Shown in pieces: positions 1 to 9,500 of a DNA stretch of 64,000 nt. The notes under the pieces were generated by a model. The model did no database searches. It saw nothing but the letters and a program-made list of their open reading frames with translations, and was not told where the DNA came from. The stretch is from Marvania coccoides (Eukaryota; Chlorophyta; Trebouxiophyceae; Chlorellales; Chlorellaceae): the NCBI GenBank assembly GCA_963854735.1, contig OY978101.1, positions 1,612,001-1,676,000 of the forward strand, read 5' to 3'. Position numbers and translations under genes: made by a program. Positions within the stretch are counted from its first letter, which is position 1; every line of letters begins with the position of its first letter.

Positions 1-2298
1 TGCAGCTGCAGCAGCGTCCTCCGCTGCCGCGCAGCTTCCACCGGGATCGTCGCCCCTTGTGCTGCTGCCTCCCTCGTCCACGCTTGTCACGCTGCTGCGG
101 CTGCTGACGTCCACCAGTTCTTGCGCCACCTCCTGTGGGCCCTGTGGCGGTACCCAATCTCCCACCTTTCTGCCGCTGCCCCCGCCAGAGGGGCTCGCCC
201 GGATGGTCCACCGCTCTGCTGCCTCGCCAATGCTCTCCATTACGTTAACCTCATCTTCTCCAATACCATCCCCACCACCAGTGCCACTCCTAGATGCTTG
301 CCCCACTGCTGCAGACTTGCGCATCGCAATCAGCTCTGCAGTCTTTGTGTCCACCGCGTCCTCAGCTTCCTTAGCCCTCGCCTCTGCCGCCTCCACGGCC
401 GCCTGCAGCGCCAAAACCTCCTTATCCCGCTCCTCCAAGCGCGTAGTCAGCGCCACCATCACGTCGCGTTGCTTCAGCAGCAGCGCCTTCAGCCGCTCAG
501 CCGCAGCGCGGTCCTCGGCGATGCTGCGCCGCTCCACCTCCAGCTCTGCTAATTTGGAGGCGTAGGCATCTCGAATGCGGGCCTGTTCTGCAGCCATCAA
601 GGTGCGGAACTCGGGGGTGTCTTCCACCTTTTGCCCCCCGATCAGCAGCTGGCTCTGCATGGAAGAAATCCGATTCTGCAGCGTCGCCATCGCTGCCTTT
701 TGCCGCGCAATCTCAGCCGACTGCCGCTCCAGCGCGGTGATGGCCGCTATCTTGTCTGCCTGCTCCCGCCGCCGCGCCTCTTCGATCTGCAGCACCAGCC
801 GGCGGTCCACCAGGTCTTTAGACCGCTGCTGCAGCTCAGCCCGCAGCCGCCGCAGCTCGCGCTCGTACTTTCGCAGCAGCGTCGCATGGTCAACGTCCTC
901 GTTCACGCGCGGCGCGTTGCGCACGCTCTTCGCGCGGTTGGCGAACTTCAGCGTCGACAGCGACTCGGAGAAGGCTTCCACCGCCGGCGACACCATCGCC
1001 ATGAACGTTGTCTTGCAGTTGCCGCCCAGGGAGTCTTCCAGGATGCGGGTGAGCTTGGAGTCGCGGTAAGGGATGTGGGGACGCGCCTCCCGGCCTTTGG
1101 GGTCGGTCAGAGCGGCGATCACGTTGCCCAGCGCGCTCAAACTCTGGTTGATTTTTTTCGACTCCTCCAGCCTTTTTCCCTTCGCGCCAGTCAGGTGCAC
1201 CCGCTCGCTGCCTGCCAGATCCACCAAGTTCAGCTTCCCCACGCGCACCGTCTGCTTCACCCCTGCCGCCACATCCGCACCGCGCCCAGCAGCAGCGGCG
1301 GCGGCAGCAGCGCCATACCGGCCGCCCGCCAGTTGCGCGGCAGCTGCCCCGCTGCCCTCCGCCTCCTCCAGCGACGACTTCTCCACAATGAGGATGAAAA
1401 TCGCGTGGGATCGGGAAGACAGCTCGTTCAGCTTGGTGGCCCCGGTGGTCCGAGCTGCCGCACCCTTCTCCATCAGCGAATATACGTCCGCAGAGGAGCG
1501 TACAACCCACTCAGACAGCCCCTCCACGTGCACGCCGCGCTTGCGGTCCTCCCTGATCGCCAGGTTGGTGGCTTCCGGCTTCAGCAGGTCGGAAATAACT
1601 TCGTTGTAAATTTGAAGGTAAGACGCCCGGACCAAAAACTTGCAGCGCTCGCCTGTGTCGCGCTGAATGTGAGCGAACACATCGTCCACTGCCCTAGGAA
1701 TGATGCCGCGCTGCTCCCCCGTCAGCGCGCCAGTCATGGTGTGCGTTTTACCAGCACCAGTTTGGCCAAACGCAATCATCGAGGCGTTGTAGCCCTGCAG
1801 CACGTTGGATACTGCGCCGCGCGCCGACTCCTCGTAGATGACGTTCTGCGGGGTGTCGGGGGCGTACACCCGGTCGAAAGAAAAGCGGTAGGTGCTGTAG
1901 ACCATGCCGTTTTCTACGCCGTTGGAGGCGGCGGCGCGGAGGTTCTCGGAGATGGTGATGGAGCGGCCAGAAGGGTCCACCGAGGTGGCGGGAGCAAAGG
2001 GCCGGAAGCCTCGGAGCTCGCGCTCCAGCGGAGGCCGCACGCGGATGACCACCTGCCAAACGCAATGTGCGAGTTAGTTGTTGGGATGAGACTGCAAGCA
2101 AAATTGCTCGGGGGCAAGTGGAGTTCGAGGAAAGAAGGGTAATCTCACCTTGACTGTGTCTTCTCCATCTTGCAGGTCCATGGGCTGCTGCTGAGACGCC
2201 AGCGGCTCCATAACTCCAGCGCCATGTCCATTCATTTCGGCCTGTCCCCACTCGGGAGCTTCTTCGCCGGCGTATCCTACTGCAGGAAATGCTGGCAT
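1..2298 (-). CDS. Kinesin, N-terminal motor (3' end cut by window edge)
   Basis: An ATP-driven microtubule motor. Exons on the reverse strand are 2298-2149 and 2052-1, with a GT-AG intron of 96 bp; the reading frame is still open at base 1, so at least 734 residues are encoded. Seen in the translation: a 50-residue leader, then the motor domain starting VVIRVRPP, P-loop GQTGAGKT at about 146-153, switch I SSRSH at about 262 and switch II DLAGSE at about 328. After the motor comes a long charged heptad-like stretch (about 440-600) that should form a coiled coil. An Ala/Gly-rich insertion of roughly 40 residues sits between switch I and switch II. I cannot assign a kinesin class. It is head-to-head with the AAE14 gene, 411 bp away. 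Confidence 0.93.
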
Positions 2299-2709
2299 GC
2301 TAGAGAGGAGTTTGATGCGGATAACGGCTGCTCTGTTGACTGTGAAAAGCTGTTGGAGTTCAACTAAAACTAACGACTCATTGTGAGGAGCGCCGGCCCC
2401 TGTTCACGGTGCGTGCACAAATAAATGCGAATAAATTATAGTTTTAAACAGCAAACATTGCGAGTTATTGTGCCAAAAAAATGATAACAGCTCGATTGCT
2501 GTTGATTTTTTTTGACCCCTCAAAAGAGCTGCCCAGCGCTAATATCGCTTCATTTAATTTATCGAAATTTATTCAGTTTCACTGCGCCAATGGGCATGGC
2601 CTCAAAGTGACAAATTGACTTGGTGACAAAATCATGAAAATGAACGGGCCGTATAATTACTAGCACTTTGATTTGACAAAGCAATGGACTCGACTTGAGA
2701 TCCCAAACT
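2299..2709. promoter_or_regulatory. Divergent intergenic region, kinesin / AAE14
   Basis: AT-rich gap of 411 bp between two start codons facing away from each other, so it must hold both promoters. I see no convincing ORF, RNA gene or repeat in it. Confidence 0.5.
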
Positions 2710-4664
2710 ATGCAGCAGGAGCCCGTTCACCTGTGCAGCTACCTTCTGGGTCCCCACCCCTCTTCTTCTTCTCTATTGCCACCACCCCCGGCCGACCACC
2801 ATGCTGCCCATCGCCTCCCATTTATTTTCACCTGCGTGGGGGGCGGCCGCACCACCGTCGCAGAGGTCCGCCGCCGCGTCTGCTCCCTCTCCGCAGCGCT
2901 GTCTTCCTCTGCTGGCCTTGGCATTTCTATTGGCGACCGGGTATGCACCCTAGCTCTTGCCACCCCCACACATTTAGAAGCCCTGCTAGCTATCTCAGCA
3001 GCAGGGGGCATTGCGGTGCCGCTCAACTGGCGATGGACCTCCAGCGAAGCGGCTTACGCAGTGAGCTTGGTGGAGGCTTCGGCGTTGATTTTTGATGCAG
3101 CAAATCTATTGATGGCCCAACGCATCATGCAGACGTGCCCCGATTTGAAGACGTTCGTCATTTTAGACGGCATGACTCCCCAAAGCCTTCCTAGATCGCT
3201 TCATTCCTTTATTTCTTCATCCCAGCGGCTACTATTAGCAGAGGACGCCATTGTCCAATTTTCCAGCAGCACACTTCCACTTTCTACCGATTTAAAGGCG
3301 CCTGACGACGATGCTGCCTTTATTATATTCACTTCTGGCACCACTGGGAGCCCTCGCGCTGCGGTGTTGTCGCATTCAGCGCTGCATTTTCAATGCGGCG
3401 CCAAGCTCGACTGCTGCGGCTACAGCGCCTCTGACGTGTACCTGCACGCGGCGCAGCTGTTTCACGTGGGTGGGCTGTGCAGCGCGCTGGCCATGCTGCG
3501 TGCTGGCGCTCACCACGTGTTTCTACCGATGTTCAAAGCGGACGCCTGCATGGCGGCGATAGAGGAGCATGGGGTCACCAGCTTCATCGCTGTGCCCACC
3601 ATGGTGGCTGATCTGGTACTGGCTGCTGGCACGAAAGAGGGGCGAAGCATCAGAAGTGCGAAATTGTCATTTTGGGAAACAGGAGATCTTTTTGTTTAGT
3701 TTAGTTGAACTATTAAACGTGTTTCTTCTTATTTCAAAAACTCGCAGCATTAAACAGCGTGCGCTCGGTGCTGGTGGGGGCAGGTGGGCTCTCTCCAACG
3801 CTGCTGCGCTCCCTTCAGGCGCTGCTTCCTAATGCCCAGATTCTCTCAGCCTACGGCATGACTGAGGCATGCAGCTCGCTCACTTTTCGCGCGCTGTCCA
3901 GCATGAATGATGCCTCACCACAAGCGGGTGCCGTACCAGTCGGCAGACCGCCCCCAGGCATCGATCTCGCCATCCTCAAGCTGCCCACTCCTTGCTCTCC
4001 GCCTTCCGAGACTGAAATTCCTTCTGGCGTGGTCTTTGAAGGCTCAGGGGAGGTGCTCACACGTGGCCCTCACGTTATGATGCGGTATTGGAATGACCCT
4101 GCCGCTACTTCCGGTGCTTTTTTGTCCCAGGGAGGGTGGTTTCGCACCGGGGACCTGGGCACGCTGAGTACTGGAGAACTGGGGCTGCTGGGGCGCGCCA
4201 AAGACGTCGTGAAGAGCGGCGGGGAGAATGTGGCGGCGGCGGAAGTGGAGCGCGCGCTGGCTACGCACCCTGCGGTGGCTGCTGTCGCCGTTGTGGGGCT
4301 TCCTGACGCCCGGTTGGGGGAACTTGTTGCAGCGGCAGTGGTGCTCAGGCCAGAGTGGCGTGATAGGTGGAGGGGCCCTGATTTCCATGAAATTTTGATA
4401 GGAAGGCGGGCAGCAGGAGATGAATGTGGTAATGCAGCGAGGAGTGACGCCACCGCCGCTGCCTTTGACGGGGCGGAACTTCAACGGCATTGCCGCTCAG
4501 AGGGCCTGGCTGGGTTTAAGCTGCCCAGAGCCGTGGCCGTCGTGGCAGAGCTGCCCACCAACGCCACTGGCAAAGTGCTGAAGCCAGCTGTGAGGGAAGC
4601 GATGCTGAAGCTGAGGGAAGAGAACTTGAAGAAAGGAGCGGCTCCCATTAGGGCTCGTCTTTGA
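2710..4664 (+). CDS. AAE14: 2-succinylbenzoate--CoA ligase (AAE14/MenE type)
   Basis: An AMP-forming acyl-CoA synthetase that activates o-succinylbenzoate in phylloquinone (vitamin K1) synthesis, normally in plastids. Exons are 2710-3655 and 3748-4664 (GT-AG), giving 620 residues. The ATG at 2710 is the first in frame; an upstream TTG was ignored. Seen: P-loop core FTSGTTGSPRAAVLSH at about 206-221, the adenylation motif SAYGMTEACSSLTF just after the junction, the hinge and C-terminal domain starting GRAKDVVKSGGENV, and a final catalytic-lysine region TNATGKVLKP. The SAYGMTEACSSLTF motif and the order of motifs fit plant AAE14 better than other acyl-CoA synthetases. A Gly-rich, Trp-containing insert lies in the C-terminal domain. 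No clear transit peptide is evident. Confidence 0.85.
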
Positions 4665-4666
4665 TT

Positions 4667-4668
<2 letters not shown>

Positions 4669-4698
<30 letters not shown>
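4669..4698. repeat. (AT)15 microsatellite
   Basis: Perfect AT dinucleotide run in the 3' region shared by the convergent AAE14 and TPR genes. Confidence 0.95.
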
Positions 4699-4700
<2 letters not shown>

Positions 4701-4728
4701 TTATGTATATATATATAATAAAATAAAT

Positions 4729-4776
4729 AGTAAACGCGGTTATATATCTATATATAGTTATATAACCGCGTTTACT
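4729..4776. repeat. Perfect 18-bp inverted repeat (hairpin)
   Basis: Arms 4729-4746 and 4759-4776 are exact reverse complements with a 12-bp AT-rich centre. The arms contain the GC island ACGCGG/CCGCGT inside AT-rich sequence. It lies midway between two convergent stop codons and could be a cruciform-forming 3' boundary element or the remnant of a small inverted-repeat transposon. Confidence 0.8.
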
Positions 4777-4864
4777 ACTACTTATTAATTTATTTCATTT
4801 TTATCTTATTCTTCTGCAAAAAATCAGTACTCAAAATTGGATAACAATCAAAAATTCATTCAAT

Positions 4865-6053
4865 TTATTCTAAGAAGCCAGAGTAACGCCGCGTTGCCCG
4901 CTCTCTCGCCAAGCCCCCTATCCCTTTTTCAGCGTTGCTGCGCAGCTTCAGAAACGCCTGCAACCGCTCCACCATGACAGGCGGCCACCGTCTGATCCTC
5001 GCCAGCCAATCCATGTCTTGATACTTGGTGCAACCGACGGTTATGTTGCTGCACGCAAAATTCCAAGCGGATTCGGCTTCGGCCTCCTGCCCCGCTGCCC
5101 ACAGCTGGGCTGCCAGCGCTGCGCGCATGTCTGCGGACCCAGGCGCCCTCCGAGCGATGCTCTGCATCTCCTTTGTTGCCTCGTCGTCTTTCCCAAGCTG
5201 TGCCAGCATTAACTGCAAATGGCGGGAGATGCTTTAAATACCAAGAAAATAAAGTTTGAATTTTGTGGGGAATATACCATTCAGCAGTCACATTAGGAAA
5301 CCTGTACTTGCCATGACTTACCGCTGCGTTTGAAAAGGCAAACACTGCCCCGTCCAGCCGCTGCTGCAGGCTTCCCGCCCCCTTCTCCCTCCTCGCCGAC
5401 TGAAACCCGTTGGCCGAGGCCAGAAAATCTGACCTCGCCGTTGCCCACTCTCCCAGCGAAGCGTGGCAATTTCCTCGAGAATTCAAAATGTAAGGGTCGG
5501 GGTCTGCCCCCAACTTCACCGCCATGTCTAACGCAGCGGTGTAGTTCTCCAGCGCGCCTGCCCAGTCGCTGAGTCCCTCCAGCGCCAGGCCTCTACCGCT
5601 CAATAGCCTTGCGCGCTCGATGGACGGCTCTTTGCCCACAAACCGTAGACACTCGTCGAACTCGCGTGTGGCTGCGCCAAAATCCTTGGCGTCAACCAGC
5701 GCCTGCGCGCGCATTTCGTGCAGCCTCAGGCTTGTGGGGTCTCGCCGAATGAGCTCTTCTAAGCTTGCGAGGGTGGACGAAAAGTCGCGCTCGGCGTAGG
5801 CAGCCGACGCCGACGCCTCCAGGTCAGCGGAAGGGGTGGGCACAAGGGCCAGCACAGGCCGTTGGGCCGCGCATGCTGCAGCAGCGAAGGCGGAGCCCAA
5901 CAGAAAGCGACGGTGGTGGTGGCGGTCCGAGGGAGATTCTTCCTGGAGGTGTCGCGTGCGAAGGGGTGGTTGACAATGGCCCATTGAATGGGCGGATACG
6001 ATGCAGAACAACTTTGGGCCTGGGCCGGCCTGTGGGGCCACTGATGGCTTCAT
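4865..6053 (-). CDS. TPR protein, probable thylakoid-lumen protein
   Basis: Reverse-strand exons are 6053-5322 and 5212-4865 (GT-AG), giving 359 residues. The N-terminus looks like a plastid transit peptide followed by a lumen signal with twin arginines, HHRRFLLGSAFAAAACA, at about residue 47-63, so Tat-type import into the lumen is inferred. The mature part is helical with several tetratricopeptide-like units (for example starting AYAERDFSSTLASLEEL and SRGNCHASLGEWATARSDF). The C-terminal block TKYQDMDWLARIRRWPPVM reminds me of the plant 'chloroplast lumen common family' TPR proteins; that family link is from memory. The ATG at 6053 was chosen because it gives the shortest leader that keeps a transit peptide; the frame stays open upstream to about 6440. 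No function is known to me. Confidence 0.75.
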
Positions 6054-6519
6054 GCTCGTTGTGAATTTGCTACTAGGGGAAAGACGCAAAGAGCCCTTGT
6101 AATCTAGCGGCGGTACGCTCGGAGCCCGTTCTTCTCGAGCCTCGGAGCTTTGTAAGAAAACCAGGTTTACCGGCGAACTGACGCCTACCCAATTTAAGCT
6201 TATAATCCATACTGCCGAATTTCTAAATGGCACCTGCAACGTGGCGGTTGCATGTCTGAGTAGGTTGCATCTCCGAAATGATGACTTCTCACACGTCGGT
6301 TGCAACCCCAGACTCTGGCAGCTCATACACACTGCATTTGATTGAACTTGTTTCTCATTGAGGTGCGCCCCCATGCAGTATATTTCCCCCTTCAAGATCT
6401 TAACTTGAGAAGACTTTTTACATCTACGAGTTCCTGGCACAGCTCCCCCTCCCCGTGCACTGCCGGCCCATTAACTATTTTCTCACCGCTATTACTTTGC
6501 ACCCTGCAGTCCCCCTGCG
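6054..6519. promoter_or_regulatory. Divergent intergenic region, TPR / cyclase receptor
   Basis: Gap of 466 bp between two divergent starts. The TPR frame stays open through much of it, but there is no other sign of coding. No RNA gene or repeat was seen. Confidence 0.4.
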
Positions 6520-9500
6520 ATGCGCCGCGGACCGCGTCACAACTGCACCCAACGTTGGCAGCTGGCAGTTCTGCTTCTACTGCCCTCTCTGGCGCTGGCC
6601 TTCACCGAGCCGCGTGACAAAGCCGCCCTGCTAGCATTTAAGAGCGGGCTGACCGATAACGGCGGGATCCTGGGCGATTGGGACGAGTCCACCGACCCTT
6701 GCGTGGATCAATGGACGGGAGTGCTGTGCACCTGCATGAAAAACGTTCTGGACGACGCCAACGCCAATTTCCCGGTGTGTCAGCCGGTGAGCCCGGCTTT
6801 CATTCGGAACAACGCCTCCCGGGTGCTGCAGCTGAACCTGGGGGACAACAGAATTACAGACTGGAATCGGTTGGCGGGGCGGCTGCCGGCAGAGCTGGGG
6901 CAGCTCACCGCGCTGCGCATCCTCAACCTGCAGAACCATAATTTCACGGGCAGCATCCCAGAGGAGTGGATCTCGCTGGTGAACATTGAGCACATGCTGC
7001 TCAGCAACAACCAACTCAACGGTGAGGAAAAACAAATAAAAAAATATCCAACCACCTGTTTTCTTCTTTTATTCTTATTGTCCTTTTGCTCACCCCGCCT
7101 GCATTTCCATCTAAATCTGCAGGCACCCTTCCCGATTACATTTACAACTTTTCTCGACTCAAGTAAGCAGCAACCCTCCTTCCTTCAATAATTCCGCTCC
7201 TCGTCTTGCCGAAATATATATATATATATAGTATTTTTTGCCCTCCCCAATCACCACCCGCCTAATCATGGCATCTACTCCCCCCACAGGTATCTGTACC
7301 TTGAAAACAACCAGCTGTCAGGTCCTCTGCCCTCTGCATGGTGCGAAGGCGCTTGGTGGATGTTTGACGTGCGAAACAACCCAGGGCTGTGCGACGAGGT
7401 GCCGGAGTGCCTGTACGACCGGTTCCCCACCTTTGACGGCACCTCCCTCATCGATCGGCTGGGGGATAAGGACGGCGGCGACGCCAGCGGCAGCGGCGGC
7501 TACTGCGGCGTGGCCCCGCCGACCTGCCGCCGGGAAGAGGACGCGTGCTGGATCCGCATCCCCGAACCGCCCTACTGGACCACACCCACCCGTGTCACCT
7601 TCTCTTTCCCCAGCTTCCCTTCTTCAGAGGGCGGTGAAGCCACCGAGTACACCTGGCGCATCGGCACTGCCGCGGGGGAGGGAGACGTCGTGGACTGGAC
7701 CCCCTTTGAGGGGCGCACCGTCACGCAGACCGCAGAGATCAAGCAGCCGGGGGAGAAGGAGTCGCAGGTGGTGACCCAGGTGGTGTATTTGATGGATGAG
7801 GAGCTGGTGGGCGGAAAAGCGCTGAAGCAGGGCACCCAGTACTATGTGAGCGTGCGCGGGGCCAACGCCGCTGGCACCCTGAAGGCGCTGGTGGTGGTGT
7901 CTGAGCCCGTGACCGTGGACGCGTCCCCTCCTGTACTGCCTCCTGGGTCCGCAGTGTACAGCTCGCAGTACTACTCAAATTCATTGGCCCAAACCGACAC
8001 ATCCGGTATTGGTGTGTCGTGGGACCCATGGGAGGACGGGGAGACTAGCGTGAAGCAGTATTCCTACCAGGTATTCACGTTTGTGCAGCGCAGCGACGCC
8101 GGTGAAGACACGCGCCCAGACTACGTCGGCGAGCAGAAGACCGCCAAAATTAAGATCAAGGACCCCAACACGCGGTCCGCCTATGCCACCAAGTTGTCGC
8201 TGGAGGCGGGGAAGTCGTATTTTGTGCGCGTGTACGCCCGCAACGGCGCCGGCCTTGAGGACTACCATGACAGCCCCCCAGTGGCTGTGGTGCTGCCTGG
8301 AGACGGGCTGGTGGTGACTACGAATGTGAATGGCGTGGCGGTGTCGAAGGTGGTCATCATGGTGGCTGCGCTGGTGGGAGCAACGTCGGCGGCGGTGGCT
8401 GTGGTCACAGTCTACTTTGTGAGGGAGCGCTACCGCCGGCGACAGCAGGAGAGCCGCAAGTACCGCGGCCAGATGCGCAACCTGCGGCACCTGCTGAACT
8501 CGCTGAACGACCGCGTGGGCGGGCCCAACAAGGAGGCTTCCGAGGCGCTGGACGAGCTGCGTAAGCTGAAAAATGTGGCCTTTGTGATCACCGACCTCGA
8601 GGGGTCCACCAAGATTGCGTCCGCTGCGCCGCGGGCGTACGATTGGGTGCAGGACGCGCACGACGCGCTGATGCGGGACCTGATTGCCAGTCACGGGGGG
8701 TACGAAATAAACACCGAAGGGGACGCCTTCCACGTGGCGTTCAAGGACGTGGCCACCGCGGTGCACTTTTGCATGGAGGCGCAGTACCAAATGATGGAGG
8801 TGGAGTGGCCGAAAGAGGTGCTGAAGCTGTCGGAGTGCAAAGAAGTGAGGACAGCAGACGGGGGGTGGGCTTACCGCGGCCCGCGCGTGCGGATGGGCAT
8901 CCACTGGGCGGACGAAGGCTCCGTGGTGCAGCACATCCACGCGCTGACCAAGCACCGCGTGTTCACCGGCCCCGCGTTTCAAGTCACCCGGGAGCTGTGT
9001 GAGAGCGCCAGAGGGGGGCAGGTGCTGCTGTCGCACGCGGGGTGGGACCGCCTGCGCGGACACATGTCCGCGGCGTCCTTTCCCGCGGTGGAGCAGCTGG
9101 GCTGCTTCAAATTTGCGAGCTACCAAGAGCCGCTGTGGGTTTACCAGGTGACCCGCCTCCTGGGACGGCCGCTGCACAGGCCGCACAACGGGGAGTTGCC
9201 GCTCACGGGGGCGCCGCAGCGGCTGGAGCCGGGTGCCGGGCTGGGTATCATTGGCGCCCCTGTGCCGAGGGGAAAGGGAGAGCTGGTGTTTGTGTCCTGC
9301 CGGCTCGGTGAGAGATTATTATTAATTTTTTACTATGCAATCATTCTAGTAGGCTTATTATTTTTTGCACATATTGGTTCCTTATATTTCAACGCCCACC
9401 ACTTTGATTCAATGTGGTTCAACTGCATTTTGTTGCCTCAAGTGCTGCTTGCGCTTCTCATTTTTTTCAACCCCATTTTTCTTCATCCTTTTCCCACTGC

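Noticed and set aside
631..2142. Forward ORF of about 500 codons over the kinesin gene
   Set aside because: Antisense to clear motor motifs, Arg/Gln/His-rich and featureless; shadow.
4929..6440. Single reverse ORF of 503 codons through the TPR gene
   Set aside because: It reads through the intron 5213-5321 and then out of frame; splicing gives the conserved C-terminus instead.
7981..9186. Reverse ORF of 401 codons over the cyclase receptor
   Set aside because: Antisense to Fn3, membrane and cyclase domain sequence; no domain of its own.
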